A program made the translations under genes and the position numbers. The notes beneath the pieces were generated by a model that was not told where the DNA came from, did no database searches, and worked only from the letters and a program-made list of their open reading frames with translations. From assembly GCA_963734575.1 (NCBI GenBank), contig CAVTHT010000013.1, forward strand, positions 295,314 to 359,313: a stretch of 64,000 bases of DNA. The letters are read 5' to 3'. Source of the stretch: CAIWHR01 sp963734575 (GTDB lineage: Bacteria > Pseudomonadota > Gammaproteobacteria > Burkholderiales > Casimicrobiaceae). Shown one piece after another: positions 31,534 through 41,400 of the stretch; within the stretch, counting starts at the first letter, position 1, and every line of letters starts with the position of its first letter.

Positions 31534-33547
31534 CAAGATCCTGATCGCCAACCGCGGCGAGATCGCCTGCCGCGTGGCGCGCACCGCGCAGCGCCTCGGC
31601 GTGCGCACGGTGGCGATCTATTCCGACGCCGATGCGCGCGCCATGCACGTCGCGGCATGCGATGAAGCGTATCGCGTCGGCCCGCCGCCGGCGCGCGAGA
31701 GCTACCTCGACGGCGCGGCGATCATCGCCATCGCCCAACGTGCCGGCGCGCAGGCGATCCATCCCGGTTACGGGTTCCTGTCGGAGAACGCGGATTTCGC
31801 GGCGGCGTGCGCCGCCGCAGGCCTGACCTTCATCGGTCCGCCACCCCAGGCGATCGCAGCCATGGGTTCGAAGGCGGAGGCGAAGCGCCTGATGAGCGCG
31901 GCCGGTGTGCCCGTGGTGCCGGGCTATCACGGCGACGACCAGGACGCAGCGCATCTTGCGCGCGAGGCGGATGCCATCGGCTACCCCGTGCTGATCAAGG
32001 CGGTCGCCGGCGGCGGCGGGAAGGGCATGCGCGTCGTGGCCGCGCGCGAGGACTTCGCCGGGGCGCTGGTCTCGGCGCGCCGCGAGGCGCAATCGTCGTT
32101 CGGCGACGACCGCGTGCTGCTCGAGCGCTACCTCACGTCGCCGCGACACATCGAGATGCAGGTGTTCGCCGACACGCACGGCAACGTGCTGCATCTCTTC
32201 GAGCGCGACTGCTCGGTGCAGCGCCGCCACCAGAAGGTGCTCGAGGAGGCGCCGGCACCGGGGATGACCGCGGCCACGCGGCAGGCGATGGGCGAGGCCG
32301 CGGTCGCGGCGGCCCGCGCGATCGGCTACGTCGGCGCCGGCACGATCGAGTTCATCGCCGACGCAGGCTTCGCGCGCGACGGCCGCTTCTTCTTCATGGA
32401 GATGAACACGCGCCTGCAGGTGGAGCATCCGGTGACCGAAATGATCACCGGCATCGATCTCGTCGAATGGCAATTGCGCGTCGCCAGCGGCGAACGGCTG
32501 CCGCGCACGCAGGACGCCATTGCCATCGCCGGTCATGCCATCGAGGCGCGCATCTACGCCGAGGATCCCGAGCGCGGCTTCCTGCCCTCGATCGGCCAAC
32601 TCGCGCACCTGCGCTTCCCGGCGGATGGAGGGGGTGTGCGCATCGACACCGGTGTGCGCGAAGGCGACGAGATCTCCGCCTTCTACGATCCCATGCTCGC
32701 CAAGCTGATCGTGCACGGACGCGACCGCGACGCCGCGCTGCATCGCATGACCCAGGCGCTGGCGCACGTGCAGGTGGCGGGGGTGACGACCAACGTCGCC
32801 TTCCTGCGGCGGATCCTCGAGCAGGGCGCGTTCGCCAGGGCCGAGCTCGACACCGGCCTCATCGCGCGGCACGAGGCCGAGCTGCTCGCGCCGGCCGCCG
32901 CCGTCGACGAGCGCGCGCTCGTTGCCGCAGCGCTTTACGACTGGACCGTCTTGCGCGCGGCCCGGGAAAGCGCACAGCGCCGCTCGTCGGATCCGTATTC
33001 GCCGTGGCAGCGTACGGACGGCTGGTGGCCGAACAGCGCGAACCATGCGCTGCGCCTGGAATACGCCGACGCGCACGGCGTGCAGGCGCTCGCGCTGCGG
33101 CGCGACGGCGAGGCCTGGCGGATCGAGCTTCCCAAGGGTCGCGTGATCGGCGCGCGGCTCTTGCATGCGAACGGCCGCGACGTCTCGGTCCGGTTGGATA
33201 CCAGCGAGTTCAACGCCACCGTGGTCGCGCTCGGCGACGAACGTCACGTGTTCTGCGATGGCACGGCGTGGCGCTTCAGCCGTCGCGATCGCCTCGCGCA
33301 CGCCGGCGAGCACGAAGCCGCCGAAGGGCACCTTCGCGCGCCGATGTCGGGTACCGTGGTCGCGGTGATGGTCGCGCCCGGCCAGCAGGTCGAGCGCGGC
33401 GCGCCGCTCATCGTGCTCGAAGCGATGAAGATGGAGCACACGATCACCGCCACGGCGACGGGACGCATCGCCGCCGTGCATTACGGCGCGGGCGATCGCG
33501 TGCAGGAAGGCGCGGACCTCGTCGATCTCGATGTCGATGGGGAGTGA
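31526..33547 (+). CDS. liuD: 3-methylcrotonyl-CoA carboxylase alpha subunit
   Basis: Biotin carboxylase/carrier subunit, 673 residues. The biotin carboxylase ATP-grasp domain begins MFDKILIANRGEIACRV and has HPGYGFLSENADFA, KAVAGGGGKGMR and FMEMNTRLQVEHPVTE. A middle BT domain is followed by a C-terminal biotinyl domain with EAMKMEH, biotinylated on Lys635. It supplies carboxybiotin to LiuB. The GTG start overlaps the DUF4126 gene by 8 nt, and the 3' end overlaps the next gene by 17 nt. Confidence 0.97.
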   Translation: MFDKILIANRGEIACRVARTAQRLGVRTVAIYSDADARAMHVAACDEAYRVGPPPARESYLDGAAIIAIAQRAGAQAIHPGYGFLSENADFAAACAAAGLTFIGPPPQAIAAMGSKAEAKRLMSAAGVPVVPGYHGDDQDAAHLAREADAIGYPVLIKAVAGGGGKGMRVVAAREDFAGALVSARREAQSSFGDDRVLLERYLTSPRHIEMQVFADTHGNVLHLFERDCSVQRRHQKVLEEAPAPGMTAATRQAMGEAAVAAARAIGYVGAGTIEFIADAGFARDGRFFFMEMNTRLQVEHPVTEMITGIDLVEWQLRVASGERLPRTQDAIAIAGHAIEARIYAEDPERGFLPSIGQLAHLRFPADGGGVRIDTGVREGDEISAFYDPMLAKLIVHGRDRDAALHRMTQALAHVQVAGVTTNVAFLRRILEQGAFARAELDTGLIARHEAELLAPAAAVDERALVAAALYDWTVLRAARESAQRRSSDPYSPWQRTDGWWPNSANHALRLEYADAHGVQALALRRDGEAWRIELPKGRVIGARLLHANGRDVSVRLDTSEFNATVVALGDERHVFCDGTAWRFSRRDRLAHAGEHEAAEGHLRAPMSGTVVAVMVAPGQQVERGAPLIVLEAMKMEHTITATATGRIAAVHYGAGDRVQEGADLVDLDVDGE

Positions 33548-34484
33548 CGGCGCACGCCGCGTGCGCCTCTTGCTGCGCACCGCGCGCCATCAATCGCCGG
33601 AATGGGCGAGCGCATTCCGCGCCGCGCTGCCCGAAGCCGAAATCGGCGTGTGGCCGGACGTCCCCTTCATGCCCGATTACGTCGCCGCGTGGAAGCCGGG
33701 GCCGGAGCTCTTCGAACGCATCGCGCCGCCCCGGGCCATCTTCAACCTGGGTGCCGGCGTCGATGCGCTGCTGCAACTGCCGAACGTTCCGGCGGACGTG
33801 CCCGTCGTGCGGCTCGAGGATGCCGGCATGGCCACGCAGATGGCGCAATACGTGAGCCTTGCGGTGCTCGCCGCGCATCGTCGCCGCGACGACTACGCAC
33901 GGCAGCAGCGGGCGCGCGAGTGGCGGGCGCTGCCGTGTGTGCCGGCGCGCGATTTCCGCGTCGGCCTGCTCGGTCTCGGCGTGCTCGGCCGCACCTGCGC
34001 TGCCGCGCTGCAGCCGTTCGGCTACACGCTGCTCGGCTGGAGCCGCGCGGCGCGGAAGGTGCCGGGCGTCGCGACGTTCGCCGGCGACGGGGGTCTTGCC
34101 GCATTGCTGCGCCAGGTGCAGATGCTGGTGTGCCTCCTGCCGTCGACGCCCGCCACGCGCGGCATCCTCGACCGGGCGCGTCTCGCGCAGCTGCCGCGCG
34201 GTGCGCACGTCGTGAACGTCGCGCGCGGCGATCTCCTGGTCGATGCCGATCTCCTCGCCCTGCTCGACGAGGGGCATCTCGCCGGCGCGACCCTCGACGT
34301 GTTTCACGAGGAGCCGCTGCCGGCGGCCCACCCGTTCTGGCATCATCCGGGGATCGTGCTGACGCCGCACGTTTCTGCGGTGACGCTCGTGCGCGAATCG
34401 GCGGAGCAGGTCGCCGCCAAGATCCGCCAGCTCGAGCGCGGCGAACCCATCACCGGCATCATCGACCGTCAGCGCGGCTACTGA
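33531..34484 (+). CDS. ghrA: Glyoxylate/hydroxypyruvate reductase A-like dehydrogenase
   Basis: A 317-residue D-2-hydroxyacid dehydrogenase of the GhrA type. The Rossmann motif is VGLLGLGVLGRTCAAAL. The catalytic Arg is in NVARGDLLVDADLLALLD, with Glu in FHEEPLP and His in TPHVSAVT. GhrA reduces glyoxylate and hydroxypyruvate with NADPH; the family also takes other 2-oxoacids, so 2-oxoisocaproate from leucine is conceivable but unproven. ATG 33531 lies within liuD; ATG 33537 is an alternative. Confidence 0.85.
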   Translation: MSMGSDGARRVRLLLRTARHQSPEWASAFRAALPEAEIGVWPDVPFMPDYVAAWKPGPELFERIAPPRAIFNLGAGVDALLQLPNVPADVPVVRLEDAGMATQMAQYVSLAVLAAHRRRDDYARQQRAREWRALPCVPARDFRVGLLGLGVLGRTCAAALQPFGYTLLGWSRAARKVPGVATFAGDGGLAALLRQVQMLVCLLPSTPATRGILDRARLAQLPRGAHVVNVARGDLLVDADLLALLDEGHLAGATLDVFHEEPLPAAHPFWHHPGIVLTPHVSAVTLVRESAEQVAAKIRQLERGEPITGIIDRQRGY

Positions 34485-34502
34485 AGCACCGCGAGATTTC
34501 CC

Positions 34503-35433
34503 ATGCCAGACTTTTCCCCAGCATTTCCCCGCCGCGTGCGTCTCGTCGAGGTCGGCCCGCGCGACGGCCTGCAGAACGAGAAGGACGAAGTGCCCACGGA
34601 CGTGAAGGTGGGGCTCATCGATCGCCTCAGCGCGGCCGGCTTCCCGGCGATCGAGGCGACGTCCTTCGTGTCGCCGAAGTGGGTGCCGCGAATGGCCGAC
34701 GCCGCCGAAGTGATGCGTCGGATCCAGCGCAAGCCCGGCGTGCGCTATCCGGTGTTGACGCCGAACATGAAGGGGTTCGAGGCCGCGGTCGCCGCCGGTG
34801 CCGACGAAGTCGCGGTGTTCGTCGCCGCATCCGAATCCTTCTCGCGCCGGAACATCAACTGCACAATCGCCGAGAGCCTGGATCGCACGGAGCCGATCTT
34901 CGCCGCGGCGCGGGCGCAGGGCATCGCGGTGCGCGGCTACATCTCGTGCGTGCTCGGCTGCCCCTACGAGGGCGAGGTGCCGATCGGCCGCGTGGCCGAA
35001 GTCGCCGCGGCGCTCTTTCGCATGGGCGCCTACGAGGTCTCGCTGGGTGACACCATCGGCGTGGGCACCGCGGGCCGCACGCGCGATCTCTTCCGCGCCG
35101 TCGCGCAACACGTGCCGGTCGAGGCGCTGGCGGGTCACTTCCACGACACCTACGGGCAGGCGCTGACCAACGTGTACGCCGCGCTCGAGATGGGCGTCGC
35201 CACGTTCGATTGCTCGGTGGCGGGACTCGGCGGCTGTCCCTATGCGAAAGGCGCCACGGGCAACGTGGCGAGCGAGGACGTGCTGTACCTGCTCGACGGG
35301 CTCGGCATCGCGACGGGTGTCGACATGGCGCGCGTTGCGCGAGGCCGGTCGCTACATCGGCGAGTTCCTGCACCGCGAGCCGGCGTCGCGCGTCGCCCGC
35401 GCCCTCGCTGCGCGCGAGGCGACCGCCGCGTGA
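34503..35433 (+). CDS. liuE: Hydroxymethylglutaryl-CoA lyase, 3' frameshift
   Basis: Cleaves HMG-CoA to acetoacetate and acetyl-CoA, the last step of leucine degradation. This is a TIM-barrel HMGL-like enzyme: VEVGPRDGLQNEK (metal and catalytic region), VRGYISCVLGCPYEGEV, SLGDTIGVGT, HFHDTYGQAL (metal histidines), and SVAGLGGCPYAKGATGNVASED with the catalytic cysteine. An extra base near 35338 moves the last ~30 codons; the corrected end is VREAGRYIGEFLHREPASRV and stops at 35433. Uncorrected, the frame runs into the DUF1289 gene. Confidence 0.94.
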
Positions 35434-35651
35434 CCAGCGCCGCGAAGCCATCTCCGGCGACGACGGTGGCCTCGCCCTGCATCAGCGTCTGCGTGCTCGA
35501 TCCGGCAACCGGCTGGTGCAAGGGTTGTCTTCGCACCATCGATGAGATCGCCGCATGGGGTGCGCTCGACGACGGCGCGAAGCGCGACGTGCTGGCGCGC
35601 CTACCGCTTCGGCGCGCAACGACCGGGGGAGGCCGCGATGGCGAGCGTTGA
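35430..35651 (+). CDS. DUF1289 small cysteine-rich protein
   Basis: About 73 residues. The cysteine core SPCISVCVLDPATGWCKGC followed by LRTIDEIAAWGALDD matches DUF1289 (YdhL-type), a small putative metal-binding family of unknown function. GTG 35430 overlaps the liuE stop by 4 nt, which supports it as a separate coupled gene. The last ~12 residues may be shifted and should be treated with caution. The reading frame overlaps the next ATG by 14 nt. Confidence 0.8.
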   Translation: MTSAAKPSPATTVASPCISVCVLDPATGWCKGCLRTIDEIAAWGALDDGAKRDVLARLPLRRATTGGGRDGER

Positions 35652-36288
35652 CTGGTACTTCGACTTCATCTCGCCATTCGCCTACCTGCAGAGCGAACGG
35701 TTGCAGATGCTCGGTCCGGGCGTGCGCATCCGCTATCGGCCGATCCTCTTCGCCGCTCTGCTCGACGCGCATGGCCAGAAGGGCCCGGCGGAGATTCCGG
35801 GCAAGCGCGCATTCACCTACCGCTTCTGCGTGTGGCAGGCACGGGCCCTCGGCATCCCGTTCAAGTTCCCGCCGGAGCACCCGTTCAATCCGCTGCCGCT
35901 GCTGCGGCTGGCGATCGCCTGCGATTGCGCACCCGAGGCGGTGCATCGCATCTTCCGCTTCGTGTGGCGCGACGGGCGGCTGCCCGACCTGCCGATCGAA
36001 TGGGCCGAGCTCATCGGTGAGCTGCACCGGCCCGACGCCGACGAACGCATTCGCAGCGCCGAAGTGAAGGACGGCCTGCGCCGCAACACCGAGGAAGCCA
36101 TTGCGCGGGGCGTGTTCGGCGTGCCGACGATCGCGATCGGCGACGAGCTCTTCTGGGGCGTCGACGCCACCGCGATGGCGCGCGACTATCTCGCGGCCGG
36201 ACGCCGCTACGACGACCCGGAATACGCCCGCGTCGCGGCGCTGCCGGTGGGCGTCATGCGACCCGGCGTCAAGCCGGCGCGACGCTGA
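35638..36288 (+). CDS. 2-hydroxychromene-2-carboxylate isomerase-like (DsbA-fold) protein, second copy
   Basis: A 216-residue DsbA-like/HCCA-isomerase family protein. It opens VDWYFDFISPFAYLQSERL and closes with ARGVFGVPTIAIGDELFWGVDAT. It is a distant paralogue of the protein at 27071, sharing the domain but little else, so the pair is not a recent duplication. The ATG follows GGGGGAGG. It is the last gene of the liu-side run, and its 3' end overlaps the convergent CoA-transferase by 20 nt. Confidence 0.84.
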   Translation: MASVDWYFDFISPFAYLQSERLQMLGPGVRIRYRPILFAALLDAHGQKGPAEIPGKRAFTYRFCVWQARALGIPFKFPPEHPFNPLPLLRLAIACDCAPEAVHRIFRFVWRDGRLPDLPIEWAELIGELHRPDADERIRSAEVKDGLRRNTEEAIARGVFGVPTIAIGDELFWGVDATAMARDYLAAGRRYDDPEYARVAALPVGVMRPGVKPARR

Positions 36289-37475
36289 CGATGCGCTGCG
36301 CGACGAGCGCCGCGATCGCCGCCTCGTCGTAGCCGGCCTCGCGCAGCAGCGTCGCGCGTGTGCTGGCCCTGCGCCGGTGCTGGTGCGACGCAGTCGCGGT
36401 GCGTTCGCGCTCATGCGGAACGGCACGCCAAAGGCGGGGCTGCCGTCCGGCATGCGATGCACCATGCCACGAGCGACGAGCTGCGCGTCGGCGAGGGCTT
36501 CGGCGAGCGTCGAGCACGGGCGTGACGCAGCAGTCGACGTCCCTGAAGTGCTCCACCCAGTGGGCGAGCGATGCCTGCGCGAAGATCTGCGCCAGCGCGC
36601 GTGCGCGTGCGCTCCCCCTCCTCGCCGGACGCACGACCGAACGGCACGAGTTCGGGCCGCTGCAGCGCCTCGCACAGCGTGCGCCAGAACTTTTCCTCGA
36701 GCGCGCCCACGGCCAGATGACGTCCGTCCGCGGTGGCGTAGACGCCGTAGCACGGCACGCCGCCGGTGAGCAGGTCGGTGCCGCGCGCGGTGGTCCGGCC
36801 CTTCTCGACGAGCGTCTGCAGCGGGAAGACGTTGTGCGCGAGCACGGCGTCCGTCATGGCGACATCGATGTCGCGGCCGCGGCCGGAGCGTTGCGCATCG
36901 TAGAGTGCGCCGAGGATGGCGACGGCGGGCATCGCTGCGCCGCCGAGGAGGTCGGCGATCTGAAGGTTGGCGAGCGCGGGCGGACCGCCGGCGCTGCCGA
37001 TCTGGTCGAGCACGCCTGCGAGCGCCAGGTAGTTGATGTCGTGGCCCGCCGCGGCGGCGCGCGGGCCGTCCTGGCCGTAGCCGCTGATCGACGCGTACAC
37101 GACGCGCGGATTGATCGCGCGCACGGCGGCGGCATCGACGCCGAGCGCGCCGCACGACGCCCGGCCGGAAGCTCTCGACGATGACGTCCGCCGTGCGCGC
37201 CAGCGCGAGGAACGCGGCGCGACCGGCGTCGCGCTTGAGATCGAGCGCGATGCTGCGCTTGCCGCGGTTCACGAGGGTGAAGAACGCAGCCACGGCGCCG
37301 GGCGCGCCAAGGGTGCGCGCGTAATCGCCCGCGCCCGTGTCTTCCACCTTGACACGTCCGCGCCCATCTGTGCGAGGTAGAGCGTGCACATCGGGCCGGG
37401 CAGCAGGCGCGTGAGATCGAGCACGCGCACGCCGCTGAGCGGACCGCGGCCGGCGTCGGGTGCGGCGTTGGTCAT
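36269..37475 (-). pseudogene. CaiB/BaiF family CoA-transferase, multiply frameshifted
   Basis: A family III CoA-transferase by sequence: GVRVLDLTRLLPGPMCTLYLAQMGAD, VEDTGAGDYART, NRGKRSIALDLK, VRAINPRVVYASISGYGQDGP, GHDINYLALAGVL and DLLGGAAMPAVAILGALYDA. The frame changes at least five times, near 37355, 37150, 36620, 36510 and 36360. Unlike the other genes here, at least one break (37355) looks like a missing base. Sequence error and true decay are both possible. An intact protein would be about 395-400 residues. ATG 37475 overlaps the purK stop by 3 nt. Confidence 0.75.
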
Positions 37476-38655
37476 GGAATGCAGCGGCCCAGATCGTCGG
37501 GAATGCCGAGATCGCGCTTGATGGTCCGTGCGACGGCGAGCGCCTCGTCGATGCCGGGTGCGAGGCAGGTCACGTGCCCCATCTTGCGGCCGCGTCGCGG
37601 CTCGCGCTTGCCGTAGAGATGCAGCTTCGCCTGCGGATGGCGCAGCACCGCGACCCAGTCCGGCTCGCGCGTCGACGCTGGCGTGCTCGTCCTCGAACCA
37701 GATGTCGCCCAGGAGATTCAGCATCACCGCCGGCTGATGCTGCCGCGTGTCGCCGAGCGGCAGCCCCGCGAGCACGCGCGCCTGCTGCTCGAACTGCGAC
37801 GTCACGCAGGCGTCGATGGAATAGTGGCCGCTGTTGTGCGGGCGCGGCGCCATCTCGTTGACCAGCAGCCGGCCGTCGTGCGTGACGAACATCTCGACGC
37901 ACAGGACGCCGCGGTAATCGAGCGCCGTCGCGACGCGTGTTGCGATCGCGCGCGCTTCCTCGGCCACCGGCGGCGCGATGCGCCCCGGAACGATCGAAAG
38001 GTCGAGGATGCCGTGCCGATGCCGGTTCTCGGCGACGGGCCAGGTCGCGGTGGCGCCGTCGTCGGTGCGGGCCACGATGACCGACAGCTCGCACGCAAGG
38101 TCCACGAACGCCTCGAGCACGCACGGTTGCCCCCCCATGGCATCGAACGCGGCGGGCACTTCCGCTGCAGACCGCACGCGGATCTGTCCCTTGCCGTCGT
38201 AGCCGAACCGCGCGCTCTTCACGATCCCCGGCACGAGATGCGGCGCGACCGCAGCGGCATCGCTGGCGCTCGGCCAGCACCGCAAAGGGCGCCACGCTGA
38301 AGCCGTGCGTCGCGAGGAAGGTCTTCTCCCGGATGCGGTCCTGGGCAATGGCCACACTCTCGGCGTGCGGCGTCACGTGCGCCGTGCGTGCGAGGTGTGC
38401 CAGCGCGGCCGCAGGCACGTTCTCGAATTCCGTGGTCGCCCCCGACACGAGCCCCGACAGCACGTCGAGCGCGGCGGCGTCGAGGTAGTCGGCGCGCAGG
38501 TGACGGTCGGCCACCGTGCCGGCCGGGCTGTCACCGCCCGGATCGAGCACGACGACGCGATAGCCAAGGCTCTGCGCGGCCATGCAGAACATGCGCCCCA
38601 GCTGCCCGCCACCGAGGAGCCCGAGCCACGCCCCGGGCGGGATCACGCGCTTCAC
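37472..38655 (-). CDS. purK: 5-(carboxyamino)imidazole ribonucleotide synthase, two frameshifts
   Basis: ATP-grasp enzyme that carboxylates AIR to N5-CAIR in purine biosynthesis. It begins VKRVIPPGAWLGLLGGGQLGRM and contains TTEFENVP, KSARFGYDGKGQ, LEAFVDLACELSVIVAR, CVEMFVT and NEMAPRPHNSGHYSIDA, all family hallmarks. The C-terminus runs LHLYGKREPRRGRKMGHV. Extra bases near 38270 and near 37680 break the frame; both sides read correctly. The GTG at 38655 starts 1 nt after the purE stop. Confidence 0.92.
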
Positions 38656-38656
38656 A

Positions 38657-39178
38657 TCAGGGGGCGGCCTTGGGCGCGGTGGGAGGAACGTGCATGGCAC
38701 GCGCGGTGCCGGTTTGCTTCACGCGAAACGCCGCGAGCTTCTTGGCGAGCGCAGGGTCGGTGGTCGCGAGAAGCGCCACCGCGAAGAGGCCTGCATTGGC
38801 GGCGCCCGCCTCGCCGATGGCGAAGGTCGCGACGGGAATGCCTTTGGGCATCTGCACGATCGAATACAGCGAGTCCTCGCCGCGCAGATATTTGGAAGGC
38901 ACCGGCACGCCGAGCACCGGCACGGTCGTCTTGGCGGCGATCATGCCGGGCAGGTGGGCGGCCCCGCCGGCACCGGCGATTACGCAGCGCAGGCCGCGCG
39001 GCAAAGCGTCCTCGGCGTACTCGAACATGTCGTCGGGCATGCGATGCGCCGATACCACGCGCGGCTCGTAGGCGACGCCGAACGCGTCGAGCTGGGCCGC
39101 GGCATGGCGCATGATCTCCCAGTCGCTGTCGCTGCCCATCACCAGGCCCACGAGCGGCGCGGGCTTGCGTTGTGCCAT
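38657..39178 (-). CDS. purE: N5-carboxyaminoimidazole ribonucleotide mutase
   Basis: Converts N5-CAIR to CAIR, the step after PurK. It has 173 residues in class I length. The substrate loop GLVMGSDSDWEIM is near the N-terminus; the catalytic-histidine region VVSAHRMPD and AGAGGAAHLPGM follow. The start ATG at 39178 has a strong GGAGGG site. It forms a two-gene operon with purK. A TAGAAT -10-like sequence on the minus strand (39243-39248) is the likely promoter element. Confidence 0.96.
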   Translation of the reverse strand: MAQRKPAPLVGLVMGSDSDWEIMRHAAAQLDAFGVAYEPRVVSAHRMPDDMFEYAEDALPRGLRCVIAGAGGAAHLPGMIAAKTTVPVLGVPVPSKYLRGEDSLYSIVQMPKGIPVATFAIGEAGAANAGLFAVALLATTDPALAKKLAAFRVKQTGTARAMHVPPTAPKAAP

Positions 39179-39442
39179 GGTCCCTCCGGTGCGTTGTCCC
39201 GTTCGCGTTGTTTTGTATGGCACGGCGACGGATGGTGCGCGGATTCTAGCAGTCCGTTGCGAGCGGCGACATATGGACGCGGCGCTGCGCGTGAATCGTT
39301 GCGCTGCGGCGACTGCCGATCGTTGGCACAATGCGACGCGCCGGTCGGCGCATCCGCCGCTCGTCGCGTTATTCATTGCGTGCGCCCGATGCGTCCGTGA
39401 GAATGGCGCCATCTCCATCCAGCGACCTTTCCTTCCGCCATC

Positions 39443-41383
39443 GTGCTTCGTCTTCTCCTGCTCCTGGCAATGCTCGCCAGCGCCGCTCCGGCGCTTGCGG
39501 ACAACGATGCGGATTTCCTTGCCGCGCGCACGGCCTTCGAGCGCGGCGAGCGCTTCCGCCTCGACCAGATCGCGCTGCGTCTCACGGGGCATCCGCTCGA
39601 GGGCTACGTCGACTTCTGGCGCCTGAAGCTCGGGATCGACACGGCGTCGGACGAGGAAGTGCGCGGCTTCCTGCAGCGCTACGCGGGAAGTCCTCTGGCC
39701 GAGCGCCTCAAGGTGGATTGGCTGAAATCGCTCGGCAAGCGCGGGCAGTGGAGCACCTTCGGCGCAGAGTACGTTGCCGGCAATGGCGACGACGTCGAGC
39801 TCACCTGTTTCGGTCTGCAGTTTCGCCGGCAGAAGGAGCCGGACGCCGCGCTCGCAGCCGCGAAGCCGTTGTGGTTCACCGGCAACAGCACGCCCGAGGC
39901 GTGCCAGCCATTGTTCGAGGCGCTGCTCGGCCGTGGCGAGATCACGGTGGACGACCGCCGCACGCGTTTCCGGCTCGCCGTCGAGAACGGCAATCTTCGT
40001 CTCGCGGAAGCGCTGGGTCCAGACCTGCCGGCGCACGATCGCGTCACGCTGCGCGAGATGGCGCACGTCGAGCGCGATCCTGCGCGCGCCCTGCTGAAGG
40101 GCGAGTTTCGCTGGAAGGAGCGGGGCGGGCAGGAGCTTGCGCTCTACGCGCTGGAGCGGGCCGCGCGCACCGATGCCGCCGGCGTGCGCGCCGCCTGGGA
40201 GAAGCAGCGTTCGCGTCTCGCGCCGGCGGACCGCGCGTATGGCAATGCGCGTATCGCGTATTACGCCGCGCGGCAGCTCCTGCCGCAGGCCAACGAGTGG
40301 TACCGCGAGGCGGAAGGCGCGACGTTGTCGGACGCGCAGCATGCCTGGCGCGTACGTGCTGCGCTGCGTGCGCAAGCGTGGGACGACGTGCTCAAGGCCA
40401 TCGATGCCATGCCCGCGACGCTCGCCGACGACGCCGCGTGGCGCTACTGGAAGGCGCGCGCACTCGCCGCGACGGGCAGGGAAACCGATGCGGCCGCGCT
40501 GTACGCGACCCTCGCCACCGGTCATCAGTACTACGCCTTGCTCGCCGCAGAGGCGCTCGGCAAGGGCGCGGGCAAGATGCAGGAGCCGCGCACCACGCCC
40601 GGCCAGCCCGTCACGCCGGACGCGATGGCCGCGTTCGGCAAGCGTCCCGAGGTCCGCCGCGCGGTGAAGCTCGCCGAGCTCGACATGCGCACGGAATCCC
40701 AGCGCGAGTGGTACTACGCGGTGCGCAATCTCGACGACGACAACCTGCTCGTGGCCGCCGAGTACGCGCGCCGCCTCAACCTCTACGATCGTGCGATCAA
40801 CACCGCCGAGCGCACGAATGCGCGCCACGATTTCCAGCTGCGCTACCTCACGCCGTACCGCGAGCAGTTCGCCGCGGCTGCCCGCGACCAGTCGGTCGAC
40901 GAAGCGCTGCTCTTCGGGCTCGCGCGCCAGGAATCGCGCTTCAACGCGGCGATCGTGTCGTCCGCCGGTGCGGTCGGGCTCATGCAGCTCATGCCGGCGA
41001 CGGCGCGCTGGGTCGCGAAGCAACTCGGGCGCAGCGACTACGCGGCGGGCGACATCAGCGACGTGAAGGTGAACACGCAATTCGGCGCGTTCTACTTCCG
41101 CTACTGGCTCGAACGCCTGGAGCGCCTGCCGGCGCTTGCCGCCGCTGCGTATAATGCAGGACCCCGGCGCGCGCAGGCGTGGCGCGCTGCGGCACCCCTC
41201 GAAGGCGCCATCTGGGTCGAGACGATCCCCTTCAACGAGACGCGCGACTACGTGAAGAAAGTGCTGGCCAACGCGGTGTTCTATGCGCGCGAGCTCGATC
41301 AGCCGTACGTGCCGCTGACCGCGCGGCTCGGCGTGATTCCGCCGCGCGATGCCCCGGCGGGTGCAGCGCTCGCGTTGCGCTGA
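39443..41383 (+). CDS. slt: Soluble lytic murein transglycosylase
   Basis: Periplasmic Slt70-type enzyme that cleaves peptidoglycan to 1,6-anhydro-muropeptides. It has 646 residues. The signal peptide is MLRLLLLLAMLASAAPALA. A long helical superhelix (U and L domains) carries repeats such as WRYWKARALAATGRETDAA. The C-terminal goose-lysozyme-like domain has catalytic Glu497 in LARQESRFNAAIVSSAGAVG, then LMQLMPATARWVA and AAYNAGPRRAQAW. The GTG start gives the signal peptide directly. It is divergent from purE. Confidence 0.94.
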   Translation: MLRLLLLLAMLASAAPALADNDADFLAARTAFERGERFRLDQIALRLTGHPLEGYVDFWRLKLGIDTASDEEVRGFLQRYAGSPLAERLKVDWLKSLGKRGQWSTFGAEYVAGNGDDVELTCFGLQFRRQKEPDAALAAAKPLWFTGNSTPEACQPLFEALLGRGEITVDDRRTRFRLAVENGNLRLAEALGPDLPAHDRVTLREMAHVERDPARALLKGEFRWKERGGQELALYALERAARTDAAGVRAAWEKQRSRLAPADRAYGNARIAYYAARQLLPQANEWYREAEGATLSDAQHAWRVRAALRAQAWDDVLKAIDAMPATLADDAAWRYWKARALAATGRETDAAALYATLATGHQYYALLAAEALGKGAGKMQEPRTTPGQPVTPDAMAAFGKRPEVRRAVKLAELDMRTESQREWYYAVRNLDDDNLLVAAEYARRLNLYDRAINTAERTNARHDFQLRYLTPYREQFAAAARDQSVDEALLFGLARQESRFNAAIVSSAGAVGLMQLMPATARWVAKQLGRSDYAAGDISDVKVNTQFGAFYFRYWLERLERLPALAAAAYNAGPRRAQAWRAAAPLEGAIWVETIPFNETRDYVKKVLANAVFYARELDQPYVPLTARLGVIPPRDAPAGAALALR

Positions 41384-41400
41384 GTCGCCGGGGAAGCCGC

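Noticed and set aside
34503..35651. Apparent fusion of HMG-CoA lyase to a DUF1289 domain
   Set aside because: One extra base near 35338 removes the liuE stop. After correction liuE stops at 35433 and the DUF1289 gene starts by a 4-nt overlap.
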